Virus record (IMG/VR): IMGVR_UViG_3300021136_000003
Span: 1-64,000 of that record
DNA length: 64,000 bases
Origin: a virus
Strand: one strand, 5' to 3'
Shown here one piece after another: positions 55,873 to 63,836 of the stretch. The notes under the pieces are model-generated. The model did not search any database. It was given only the letters and a program-made list of their open reading frames with translations, and was not told where the DNA came from. Position numbers and translations under genes: made by a program. The stretch's first letter is position 1, and each line of letters begins with the position of its first letter.

Positions 55873-57438
55873 TCAGGTAAAATACGGATCAACGATAACA
55901 ATGGTGCCGTCTCGCCGCATCATTGCATTCTCGGTATGAAGGTCCCAACCGAGTCCAGATTTGAGTCCAGCATGATACAACCTGGACATTGTCAAATATA
56001 ATATTCCGAATTGTTTGCTGACTACCGGGTCAGCGAATCTCTCAGCAATCAACTGAGGCATCTCCTGCCAACTAGGAGGCCAAGTACCCGGCTTCTTCAA
56101 CATGCTGACTACATTGCTCCAGGGCGCTCTGATCTTTGCTAGATCACTCAGCAACCACACTATGCGTTGCTCAAAGCTTTTGTCTGGAATCGGCAACAGT
56201 CGTTCCATTGCGATTTGTCTATACGGCGTCCCGTTAATTTCAAACACAGTAGTTCCTTGCCCACCAATATCAATAAATCGCGGCAGATTAGGTAACTCCG
56301 GATGCTTTTTACAGAATTCATAAAAGGTCATAAAGCCTTTTTCAGCATTGGTGACATCACTTGGCAAAGTGCGTCTGGGCATCAGAATCTTGATGACATG
56401 ATTATCATCCTTCGCCCACACTGTGGCGTCAGCACCGTGACCTAACTTCTTGTATCCGAGCCCTTCTAACTTGGAGAAGATTTGTCTGCTGTTGGGAGTA
56501 TCACGCTCGTATTCATCTAATTTATCCGGCATAAGTTTAACCACTCGAGGCTTGAACAACTGTATGTCACCTTTATTTGTCCGCAAGGTTGGCTGGTTAT
56601 GTTTGTCCTTACCGAAGCCTTTAATCTCAGCAGGACTGTTCTTAAATTTTCCCTTCAAAATTTTGTCACCGGTGTGTAGTGTTGGCGGACTATAGGAATC
56701 CTCAGCGACGAGATGTTTATCATCACCTGACTTTTGCCATGCGTCCCACATTCCTCTACCCGCTGTAGTTCGTTGAAAACTAGGTCTTATATCATTGCCC
56801 AACATCTTCGCATACGCATACATAGTGGATGCTACACCTTTATTTCTATATTTTGGATCAACTTCAGTGCCGCCACTTTCCATGTATCCATCGTTCGTAT
56901 CATCTTCCCAGTCAAATATTTGAAACAATATTTGACCTATTTCTTTATTACCATCATATGCTTTAATGTTCAACAATGGTTCATCCATAAATATCTCAAC
57001 TGACGCTTTGTAAGTATAATCACCAATCTCTTGAGTATGATTGAATTTTTTATTAAGAATATCAGGATTTATTGTTTCGTCTAACTTCTTTGACGCATAC
57101 GCCACGGGAACTGTCTTCATTCCGGCGAGCCAGAACGCAACCATACGATGGCGACCTTCCATGACGAATAGATCAGGATCGCCCTGCTCCACATACATTG
57201 GCATCGGAGTGGCACCTTGTTTCAACAGACGAAGAATCTTGTTTGTTCGCCGTTCGTCTTTGGGAAACTCATTGAAGGTTCCGTGCATCTCTTTGATCTG
57301 ACCCAGGAACTTGTCAATAGGTTCATGCTTGATATGAACTTCAATCTGATCAGGTTCGGCGTGTAGCCATTGAGCCACGCTGACCAGATCCTCTCTTGTA
57401 GGATCTATTGTTTCGTATAGAAATATATGGGCTCTCAT
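55873..57438 (-). CDS. tagged ParB-like/GNAT-like/kinase-like multidomain protein
   Basis: A 521-residue protein with tag MRAHIFLYET. Residues about 35-115 end in FVMEGRHRMVAFWLAGMKTV, a ParB/sulfiredoxin-like motif. Residues about 190-225 (KYRNKGVASTMYAYAKML) resemble a GNAT loop. Residues about 325-521 form a kinase-like domain. It has LGHGADATVWAKDDNHVIKIL as the Gly loop and lysine, GWDLHTENAMM as the catalytic loop and IVDPYF in place of DFG. It is probably injected to modify host proteins, but activity is untested. Confidence 0.7.
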   Translation of the reverse strand: MRAHIFLYETIDPTREDLVSVAQWLHAEPDQIEVHIKHEPIDKFLGQIKEMHGTFNEFPKDERRTNKILRLLKQGATPMPMYVEQGDPDLFVMEGRHRMVAFWLAGMKTVPVAYASKKLDETINPDILNKKFNHTQEIGDYTYKASVEIFMDEPLLNIKAYDGNKEIGQILFQIFDWEDDTNDGYMESGGTEVDPKYRNKGVASTMYAYAKMLGNDIRPSFQRTTAGRGMWDAWQKSGDDKHLVAEDSYSPPTLHTGDKILKGKFKNSPAEIKGFGKDKHNQPTLRTNKGDIQLFKPRVVKLMPDKLDEYERDTPNSRQIFSKLEGLGYKKLGHGADATVWAKDDNHVIKILMPRRTLPSDVTNAEKGFMTFYEFCKKHPELPNLPRFIDIGGQGTTVFEINGTPYRQIAMERLLPIPDKSFEQRIVWLLSDLAKIRAPWSNVVSMLKKPGTWPPSWQEMPQLIAERFADPVVSKQFGILYLTMSRLYHAGLKSGLGWDLHTENAMMRRDGTIVIVDPYFT

Positions 57439-57821
57439 TGTAGTTCTGATAGATCAATGTATTTAATCGAAGTGCCTTTATATGCTGCTGCCAACGCACG
57501 ATGATTGCCGTCGATGATCCTATGCTCAGATATCACAATAACTTTGTCAGCTAATGTTGGATCATTCATGTAGCGTTCAAGAATTTCTTTCTGATCCGGG
57601 GCCATCATGTCAACAATTTCATCAAGGTGCTCGACCCGGTATTGACCAAGCAACATGATTTCTATTTTGTATCGGGGCATCGTATGAATCATCAACGGCG
57701 TGTCAAGATCCATTGTTCCTATCTCATCCCATAGAGATTCATCGCGCCCCGGAAGATCACTGTCGTATAAATCATTCAGCGTTGTTTGCTGACTCTCGGA
57801 TAGAAACTCTGTGGCTCTCAT
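57435..57821 (-). CDS. tagged ParB-like protein
   Basis: A 128-residue protein with tag MRATEFLSES. The C-terminal part IIDGNHRALAAAYKGTSIKY is the DGNHR-type motif of ParB/sulfiredoxin-fold nucleases and NTPases. It overlaps the previous gene by 4 nt. The role is unknown; the same fold is repeated in the neighbouring 521- and 700-residue proteins. Confidence 0.72.
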   Translation of the reverse strand: MRATEFLSESQQTTLNDLYDSDLPGRDESLWDEIGTMDLDTPLMIHTMPRYKIEIMLLGQYRVEHLDEIVDMMAPDQKEILERYMNDPTLADKVIVISEHRIIDGNHRALAAAYKGTSIKYIDLSELQ

Positions 57822-57822
57822 A

Positions 57823-59646
57823 TTAGTCTGCCGGTTGAACGATGAGTTCCCGTCGTTGCTCCGGTGTTAGTCCCATTTGATTTACTATCTCAATCGCTCG
57901 GTCATATGCGCCGGCGTTTACGGCGCCCGGTGGCGCCATAAATGGTTCGCCAATGTGTTCACCGGTATTACGATTAACAAGCGCCCACGGGACCATACCA
58001 GGCGTAGTGCCGGGTTGAGTTGTTTCAGGTTCCCAATCTTGATTAGGAGTCAGATAACCGGAGCGTGTTCTGATGCTAGCAGCCGGCGCTGCTACTTCGG
58101 GGCCCTGTTTCTTAATATTTCTTTGTAGCTGTACCTGCTTGATGAAGCTTTTTAGGGCGGCTGCTGGCATATCACCGGCGACATACTTGGCGAAGATACC
58201 AATCGGATCGCCTTCACCCTTTGGGGCCAGGATCTTGTACAGCTTCTTCAGATATTCTTTGCGATACTTCTGTGGATCACTTGCGGCGTCAAGCGCAACT
58301 ACAGTTCTCAACAACGTATTTTCAATCTTGTCGAAGTTATCATCTAACCAATCGCCGCCGGGCGATCTGAACTCAATGTAGTCACCTTTGTTGTTGATGC
58401 TGATGTATTTGTCTGTGTTGCCACTGTGAATTGCTTTTGACGCAAACTTGTCAAGACCTGAACGCATCTTTTCCAGAACTGCTTTGGCATCTGCATCACG
58501 TGTCATTGCGTATTGCTTTACTTTGGCCAGTGCTGACTTACAGAATGTGTTTGCTTCACGCCCGAATTGTTCAAGTATGTAATCATCTCCGAGCAACAGA
58601 GCAAGTTTAACATAGTCTCTGTCGGCACCTTGAGGCACGCTGACATTGATGTGAAGACCGGTTGATTCGTTTGTGTAGCAACCGGTCTCATCTGCCCATG
58701 CTTTAACTTTCTTCAGATCAGCGATGATATCAGGGATAGACATCGGCGGACTGATGAATTCCAGACCACCATCTTCAGGTTCATTCGGTGAGTCAAGACT
58801 TCCGTCCGGTTCAAGTGAGTATGCAGTTGGAGAACGACCGGCACGATGATATCCACCGGTTATGACTTTCTTACCCATTGCTTTGCTGAACATCTCACCG
58901 ACTGAATCCATGTCAAGCTCACCGGCTTCAGGCGCGGTGCGATACGGCCATGTAATAGTGTAGTTATTTTCCACATCACTCATGCGACGGAGGTTGTTAT
59001 CACGTAGGAAGTCACGTTGATCAGGACATTCCCAATCATTTTCCCATTCTTCACGGGCCTTGTCATATAACCTGCCTTGAGAGTCCCATTCTTCTTCTAC
59101 TTTTTCATCAAATGCTTCTTCAGCAACGGTAACGGCTCGGACCCAGTTATGATACGCCGGCGTATCAGGTAACTCTTTACTTGTCTGTATGCCTTTTGCA
59201 GAGTCTCCACCGTCTTTGGCTTCGTCTTTTTCTTCTGCGGTGAATCCAAGATCATTCATTGCTTGATCGATTGCTTCGTCGGCGTCCCAATCATTTTCTT
59301 CCATGTATGTTTTCAGCAGTTCTTTACCTTCTTGGTGCCACTGTTCAGATTGTTGCTCCATGCCCCATTCAGAGTAAGCATCTTCAAGTTCGTCACGCAG
59401 CATTGCTAAATCTCTACGATCATTGTAGCCATCGCCGCCGTTAAAGAAGCGGATGATATAGTCTATATCATTGGCCTGCTCATCCATACTATAGTCAGGC
59501 ACAGATTCGTAGTCATTGTCTGGCCCACCTGCGTTCGGGACATACATCTCAAACTCCATGCCTGCCATGGCGTTGATCTTCTCGGCGTCCCTTCTCAGGG
59601 AGTTCGGATTCATTGCTATTTCGTTTAAAAACTCTAATGCTCTCAT
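57823..59646 (-). CDS. tagged amidoligase-like protein
   Basis: A 607-residue protein with tag MRALEFLNEI. GMEFEMYVPNAGG (about 29-41) and GLEFISPPMSIPDIIADLKK with STGLHINVSVP are the hallmarks of amidoligase/glutamine-synthetase-like enzymes. A long acidic coiled region lies between them. Such enzymes form amide bonds between amino groups and carboxylates. The start lies near an ACTAAATA motif (59652-59659). It is the largest enzyme of the tagged cassette. Confidence 0.7.
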   Translation of the reverse strand: MRALEFLNEIAMNPNSLRRDAEKINAMAGMEFEMYVPNAGGPDNDYESVPDYSMDEQANDIDYIIRFFNGGDGYNDRRDLAMLRDELEDAYSEWGMEQQSEQWHQEGKELLKTYMEENDWDADEAIDQAMNDLGFTAEEKDEAKDGGDSAKGIQTSKELPDTPAYHNWVRAVTVAEEAFDEKVEEEWDSQGRLYDKAREEWENDWECPDQRDFLRDNNLRRMSDVENNYTITWPYRTAPEAGELDMDSVGEMFSKAMGKKVITGGYHRAGRSPTAYSLEPDGSLDSPNEPEDGGLEFISPPMSIPDIIADLKKVKAWADETGCYTNESTGLHINVSVPQGADRDYVKLALLLGDDYILEQFGREANTFCKSALAKVKQYAMTRDADAKAVLEKMRSGLDKFASKAIHSGNTDKYISINNKGDYIEFRSPGGDWLDDNFDKIENTLLRTVVALDAASDPQKYRKEYLKKLYKILAPKGEGDPIGIFAKYVAGDMPAAALKSFIKQVQLQRNIKKQGPEVAAPAASIRTRSGYLTPNQDWEPETTQPGTTPGMVPWALVNRNTGEHIGEPFMAPPGAVNAGAYDRAIEIVNQMGLTPEQRRELIVQPAD

Positions 59647-59650
59647 ACGA

Positions 59651-61753
59651 TTATTTAGTCAGTGGTTTATTTGTCCCAGCTAACCTGCTAATCGCACGTT
59701 TCATACCAGAATTACGATCTTTCTTACCTGTGAGTGTATCAGTCATTGCTTTGCCAAGATAACTCTTTACTGCGGGATCACTGATTTCATCCATCTCTTG
59801 ATTGAACTTGCCTTCGAAGTCCTCCTGTTCATCTGGGCCAGGTGCTTCTGGTGTTGAAGGGACAAGACTATCATAGTCTTTCATTGTCAGAGTTCTGCCA
59901 CGTTGGCAACCTGCTACTAGCTTTTCAGCAAGATCATGTAGAGCCATATCGTCAGCCGCATCTTCCTTGGCAAACTCAAGCAGTCTGATCAGCAATGGAA
60001 CGTCAAGCTTCACCACATCAGCGGGGTTCATCGCCTGCTCTGGTTTAGATAGCAGTCCTGATTTAGGGCGACGACGGTCAGCAGATAGAACTACATCATC
60101 TTCTGTGATTTCACCTTCAGCAACGTTAGATGCTCCGGTTGCCGCCGGGTGCAGGTTATTAATGATACGTTTAAGGCCGGCTATTTCTTTCATCAGTTTG
60201 GCAATCTCTGCGTCGTGGCGCTTATCGTTCTTTTCAGTAATGTCTAGTCCTCGCTGCATCCACTTGTTCATGGCTTCATCAGGGCTTAGAGTAGCACCGT
60301 AGTGTCGCTGCGCCCACTCAGATTTGCGTCTTAATTCCGGGTCATTAGATTGTGCCACAGAAGGATTAGCACTAACATCTACGTGCTTGTTCTTATCAGG
60401 GCCCACCATGTTTATCGGGCCAGACTTCTTACCTGCTTGAGGTTGTGCTGCAACAGCCTGTCCTGCTGGTAGTGTATTTGCTTCCGCCACACCTTGCCTA
60501 GATTTAACGTGTCTATATCCAGTTTTATAATCTTCTGCATCCTGTTCGCTGTTGTGGATATTGTTATATGACTTTTTTCTGTGGGCATCTAATCTGCCTT
60601 GCTCATATGGGGTCGGGGTGCTACCAGAATGTTTTGTTTTGCGTGGTGCTGAATGGTCGTTAAATTTTGGAGATGTAGGATCCTTGTTCAACAAATCAGA
60701 TATGGAGCCTTCCGCCACACCTTGCTCTTTGTCGGCTGCGCCAGTATCTTTAGTAGTATGTCTCGTAGAGAAATACTTTTCAGTTTTTCCTAACTGTTTT
60801 GGTTTAGCATTTTGTTTTTGCCATTCTTTTTTATCGTCTGCTTCCGCCACACCTTGCTGACCTTTAATGCCAACATAGGCTTTAATAGTAGAGATCCCTA
60901 ATGCTTTTGCTACATTGGCTCTGTGATAGCCATCTAATATATTACCATCACTACCAACTACTATAGGGGGAGCCTTGCTAAAGTCCATCTTTTTGTATTG
61001 CTCTACTTTTGTTCTATCTAATCCTGACAATTCAGTTCTGATGGAATTTAGTGGGATATTTTTTAGCACAAACTTGCTGTTCGTATTAGTAAGATGATTT
61101 AGATAATCGGGGTGTAGATTCTCATCGTGGTGCTGTCTTAGATACGCAATCATATCTTCTGTAGACATATCATTAGAGAAGCCTTCCGCCACCTTCTTAT
61201 TCTTGTTATCAAGCATACCACGCTTGTTGGCGGTTGCCCAGGCGATATTTTCTGCTTCTTTCGAGGACTTGCCAAGTTTCTTCTCGCTTGATTTGACATG
61301 ACCGACCATGCGATCTACCTTGGCGCCTTCTTCGACTGACTCATACTGGTATGTACCAAACGCATTAGCATAATTGCGGCCATCTTCTGTGTCGGTATGC
61401 TCCTTATCACCGGTACCGTTGCAAGTTGGGCATATAACTTTAGTGGCACCTTTCTTATTGTCTGGGTATAGTTTGCCACCGAGTTTATACTGCACCTTGC
61501 GACCATGACAAGCAGTGCAGTTTGTATTCTGGTGTTTGATAGTTTGACCGGGCATGTGATCTACATCATGCGGGAAACCCTCGCCTTCGTGTAGGCTGTT
61601 AGCATACTTCGCTGAAGTTTTGATACCTTTGAGTAGATTGCTACCTTTAAGTTTCTTCTCCGGAGTGCGCTTTTGAACGGTTTCAAATGGTTGAGCGAAT
61701 GTTGCTACAGCGCCTGCAGTTGTTGAACATTCTTCGAGGTGTTTGATTTGCAT
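59651..61753 (-). CDS. modular 700-residue protein with repeated GVAE sites
   Basis: A 700-residue protein starting MQIKHLEECS, a tag-like end. VAEG/VAEA motifs recur about every 60-200 residues (NKKVAEGF, QGVAEADD, QGVAEGSI, QGVAEANT, SNVAEGEI). Between them lie unlike modules: two DnaJ-like CxxCxG sites (CTACHG and CPTCNGTG), a ParB-like ILDGYHRANVAKALG, and helical parts. At DNA level CTTCCGCCACACCTTGC repeats three times. This looks like a head-internal protein built from cassettes, perhaps cut at each VAE. Confidence 0.65.
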   Translation of the reverse strand: MQIKHLEECSTTAGAVATFAQPFETVQKRTPEKKLKGSNLLKGIKTSAKYANSLHEGEGFPHDVDHMPGQTIKHQNTNCTACHGRKVQYKLGGKLYPDNKKGATKVICPTCNGTGDKEHTDTEDGRNYANAFGTYQYESVEEGAKVDRMVGHVKSSEKKLGKSSKEAENIAWATANKRGMLDNKNKKVAEGFSNDMSTEDMIAYLRQHHDENLHPDYLNHLTNTNSKFVLKNIPLNSIRTELSGLDRTKVEQYKKMDFSKAPPIVVGSDGNILDGYHRANVAKALGISTIKAYVGIKGQQGVAEADDKKEWQKQNAKPKQLGKTEKYFSTRHTTKDTGAADKEQGVAEGSISDLLNKDPTSPKFNDHSAPRKTKHSGSTPTPYEQGRLDAHRKKSYNNIHNSEQDAEDYKTGYRHVKSRQGVAEANTLPAGQAVAAQPQAGKKSGPINMVGPDKNKHVDVSANPSVAQSNDPELRRKSEWAQRHYGATLSPDEAMNKWMQRGLDITEKNDKRHDAEIAKLMKEIAGLKRIINNLHPAATGASNVAEGEITEDDVVLSADRRRPKSGLLSKPEQAMNPADVVKLDVPLLIRLLEFAKEDAADDMALHDLAEKLVAGCQRGRTLTMKDYDSLVPSTPEAPGPDEQEDFEGKFNQEMDEISDPAVKSYLGKAMTDTLTGKKDRNSGMKRAISRLAGTNKPLTK
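60481..60497. repeat. direct repeat in the modular gene (copy 1)
   Basis: CTTCCGCCACACCTTGC, which on the minus strand encodes QGVAE. Identical copies lie at 60709-60725 and 60841-60857, with a shorter copy at 61183-61195. Confidence 0.85.
60709..60725. repeat. direct repeat in the modular gene (copy 2)
   Basis: Identical 17-nt unit CTTCCGCCACACCTTGC at a module boundary of the 700-residue protein. Confidence 0.85.
60841..60857. repeat. direct repeat in the modular gene (copy 3)
   Basis: Identical 17-nt unit CTTCCGCCACACCTTGC; spacing to copy 2 is 132 nt, an in-frame module of 44 residues. Confidence 0.85.
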
Positions 61754-61784
61754 AGTATATTTCCACTTATATACTATTTATCAA

Positions 61785-61792
61785 AATTGGTT
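61785..61792 (-). promoter_or_regulatory. T4-type late promoter motif
   Basis: GATAAATA on the minus strand, then TATATAAGTGG and the ATG at 61753. It is the likely late promoter for the modular protein and following genes. Confidence 0.6.
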
Positions 61793-61830
61793 TAAAGAGA
61801 GTTTATTTTCGAAGCAAGGGCGGATTATGG

Positions 61831-62502
61831 TTATGCTATCGTCCAGCCTTTGTGTATTCGTCTTTTATTACGGACAACTGAATTTAAATTTGGCTGACAT
61901 AGATCATATTTCCTAATTAGGTCGTATTGAGTTAACGTTTCTATAATCCCTGTAGTGTGGATGAAGGTGTAAATTGTATGATCGTATTTGTAACTATTTT
62001 TGCCACTCAACTTTTCTTTAACTTCGGGTCTATTTTGTACTTCTTTTTGAAGTACGCTATTCCGAGTGCGATAATCTATGGATTGGTGGGCATCTATTTG
62101 CTTTTTAATATATTCTTTATTTTTCCATAACATTTTGTGGGAATCTGAATTTTTAAGTTTTGTAGCCGGCCTATTTTGAATTTCAGTGGCTAGCGCCGAA
62201 GTCATACCTTCGCCCCCGCCGTTTTCTTTAATCCGGTTAGCCCATATTTTATTGCCGAAATCATCCTGGCCGGTTACTACCCTCCATAGGCTACTATAAT
62301 ACATTCCCCAATAGTACAGTTCCTGTCTGCTCTGACAGGCAATAATAATTTCAGTTGAATGTTCTTTTCCGTGACGCATGAGATGGATCAACCAATCTTT
62401 ACCGGATCCGAGATATTTGTGTGGGTCTTTGCGTTTTGTCTGACAAAGATATTTTAAACCGGTAATATTATGGGTCTTAACCATAAGATAATAAATAGTC
62501 AT
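61831..62502 (-). CDS. GIY-YIG homing endonuclease
   Basis: A 223-residue protein. IYYLMVKTHNITGLKYLCQT is the GIY-YIG region, with Cys replacing Gly in YLG. KYLGSGKDWLIHLMRHG follows, as in the gene at 48839. The end carries a NUMOD1-like segment (TQYDLIRKYDLCQPNLNSVV). It is inserted between the NTase-ART gene and the modular protein on the same strand, with the shared leader upstream. The missing glycine may weaken activity. Confidence 0.8.
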   Translation of the reverse strand: MTIYYLMVKTHNITGLKYLCQTKRKDPHKYLGSGKDWLIHLMRHGKEHSTEIIIACQSRQELYYWGMYYSSLWRVVTGQDDFGNKIWANRIKENGGGEGMTSALATEIQNRPATKLKNSDSHKMLWKNKEYIKKQIDAHQSIDYRTRNSVLQKEVQNRPEVKEKLSGKNSYKYDHTIYTFIHTTGIIETLTQYDLIRKYDLCQPNLNSVVRNKRRIHKGWTIA

Positions 62503-62526
62503 GCTGATTGCTCCTTGGGCATTAGA

Positions 62527-62556
62527 GTAGTTGGGAATTCCACTTCCGCGAACTAC
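62527..62556 (-). promoter_or_regulatory. leader hairpin of homing gene (copy D)
   Basis: On the minus strand GTAGTT (62551-62556) pairs with AACTAC (62527-62532), with UAG/CUA outside and GGAA/TTCC inside. The stem differs from copies A-C, but pairing is retained. AAGGAGCAATCAGC and the ATG follow. Confidence 0.65.
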
Positions 62557-62561
62557 ACTAC

Positions 62562-62569
62562 TATTTATC
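62562..62569 (-). promoter_or_regulatory. T4-type late promoter motif for homing gene
   Basis: GATAAATA on the minus strand, ahead of leader hairpin D. It overlaps the stop of the gene at 62565. Confidence 0.6.
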
Positions 62570-63824
62570 TTTTTGTTTTGCCATCGGCCCGGGCAAACTG
62601 AGGAATTCCTGATCTTTTTATTCCACCTAACCCTAATTTTTTAGCATTTACTTGGATCGTATCCGGCTTGATATCTACAGTTAACGCTGTTTTGTATCTT
62701 GGATCATTCTTTTGAGCGTTGCTTGGGATGTAACCTGATGCTGATTCAAACATCGCGTCTACATCTTTTGATGCGACACTTATATTACTGACTGGGACCG
62801 GAGAAGTAATCACAACTTCATATTCTGCACCAGGAGTATATTTACCTTGTAGTCCTGTCGAATCTATAGCCAGTAGTGCCAGAGTTTCATTCTCATCGAA
62901 CTGATCACCTAACCAATTCATCAGCGCATCTTCGACTGATACCTTATCGGGGAAACAGAATATACCAGATTGTTCGTTGTATATTTGTGCTGATCTACTT
63001 CCTACTTTCGGTATCAACCCTTTACTCATTATGCCAGGCAGATTCTTCGCCGGAGTCACATGATACAATACTTTAGGAAGAGTAGACGTTGATTCTTCCA
63101 ATTGAGAATACTGTCCCTCGATACTCAATCTTCTGGAATGAAGTTTATCTCGCAGAGCATACAGCTTAGTGATCTGGCCAGTTGTTCGTATTGCTTTGTA
63201 TGCAAGATTCTCTGGTCCGAACTCGCCGCCTTGGTCAAGCCCTGCTTGTCTGTAGCGATGTATTGTTTTGATCAGATGATTTATCTTATTCAGGTCAGAT
63301 GTTTTCAACGCTCTGTCTATCAACTTCGACAGTTTTTCATACTTCGCAGCCGTTGCTGTTTGATCGAAGTTTGCTCTACGCTTACTTGGGATTCTGATCC
63401 ACTCATCACGCAGAATACTATACTCACCGACGCTTGTAACCTGATGATTTGAATCCTGAATGTACAACTCAACTGGAATGTGTCTGATTGTTATGTCGTG
63501 TGTGTCGTTATAGATTGTCTTTTTCGCATCAAACAACTCCAGATACATTGCGTCATTATTTAACTTCGACATATCCACAAGTAGATGTAAATCTAGATCA
63601 GAGTGTTTCGTATAACTGTATGCTGCGTTTGAACCGGAGATTGTGATATCAACCACGTTAATATCAGACAGACCCATTTCTTCAATGAAATCTTCAGCGA
63701 TGATTTTCAGTTGCTTTTCAACTTCAGGATGTAGGTGACGACCTCTGAAAAGTTTAGGGTTCAGTTCCGTGTGAAAAGTCACTGCGTCTGCCAGTTTAAA
63801 TGAGTCGAGTTCTTTGAGATCCAT
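62565..63824 (-). CDS. nucleotidyltransferase - ADP-ribosyltransferase-like fusion
   Basis: A 419-residue protein from MDLKELDSFKLADAV. ISGSNAAYSYTKHSDLDLHLLVD has the GS...DxD site of MNT-type nucleotidyltransferases. About residue 255 onward, LYHVTPAKNLPGIMSKGLIPK resembles the opening of ADP-ribosyltransferase folds (H-x-T, then a helix ending in GL), with ASGYIP in the ART core. T4 Alt is an injected ART, so an effector role is attractive. The start follows GATAAATACTTG; a longer frame reaches 63857 through that motif. Confidence 0.6.
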   Translation of the reverse strand: MDLKELDSFKLADAVTFHTELNPKLFRGRHLHPEVEKQLKIIAEDFIEEMGLSDINVVDITISGSNAAYSYTKHSDLDLHLLVDMSKLNNDAMYLELFDAKKTIYNDTHDITIRHIPVELYIQDSNHQVTSVGEYSILRDEWIRIPSKRRANFDQTATAAKYEKLSKLIDRALKTSDLNKINHLIKTIHRYRQAGLDQGGEFGPENLAYKAIRTTGQITKLYALRDKLHSRRLSIEGQYSQLEESTSTLPKVLYHVTPAKNLPGIMSKGLIPKVGSRSAQIYNEQSGIFCFPDKVSVEDALMNWLGDQFDENETLALLAIDSTGLQGKYTPGAEYEVVITSPVPVSNISVASKDVDAMFESASGYIPSNAQKNDPRYKTALTVDIKPDTIQVNAKKLGLGGIKRSGIPQFARADGKTKR

Positions 63825-63828
63825 CAAG

Positions 63829-63836
63829 TATTTATC
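63829..63836 (-). promoter_or_regulatory. T4-type late promoter motif abutting a start codon
   Basis: GATAAATA on the minus strand, then CTTG and the ATG at 63824, identical to the arrangement at 5064. Confidence 0.55.

Noticed and set aside
60481-61195. CRISPR-like array from the repeated 17-nt units
   Set aside because: Spacing is irregular and the units are inside a coding frame that encodes QGVAE; no leader or palindromic repeat.
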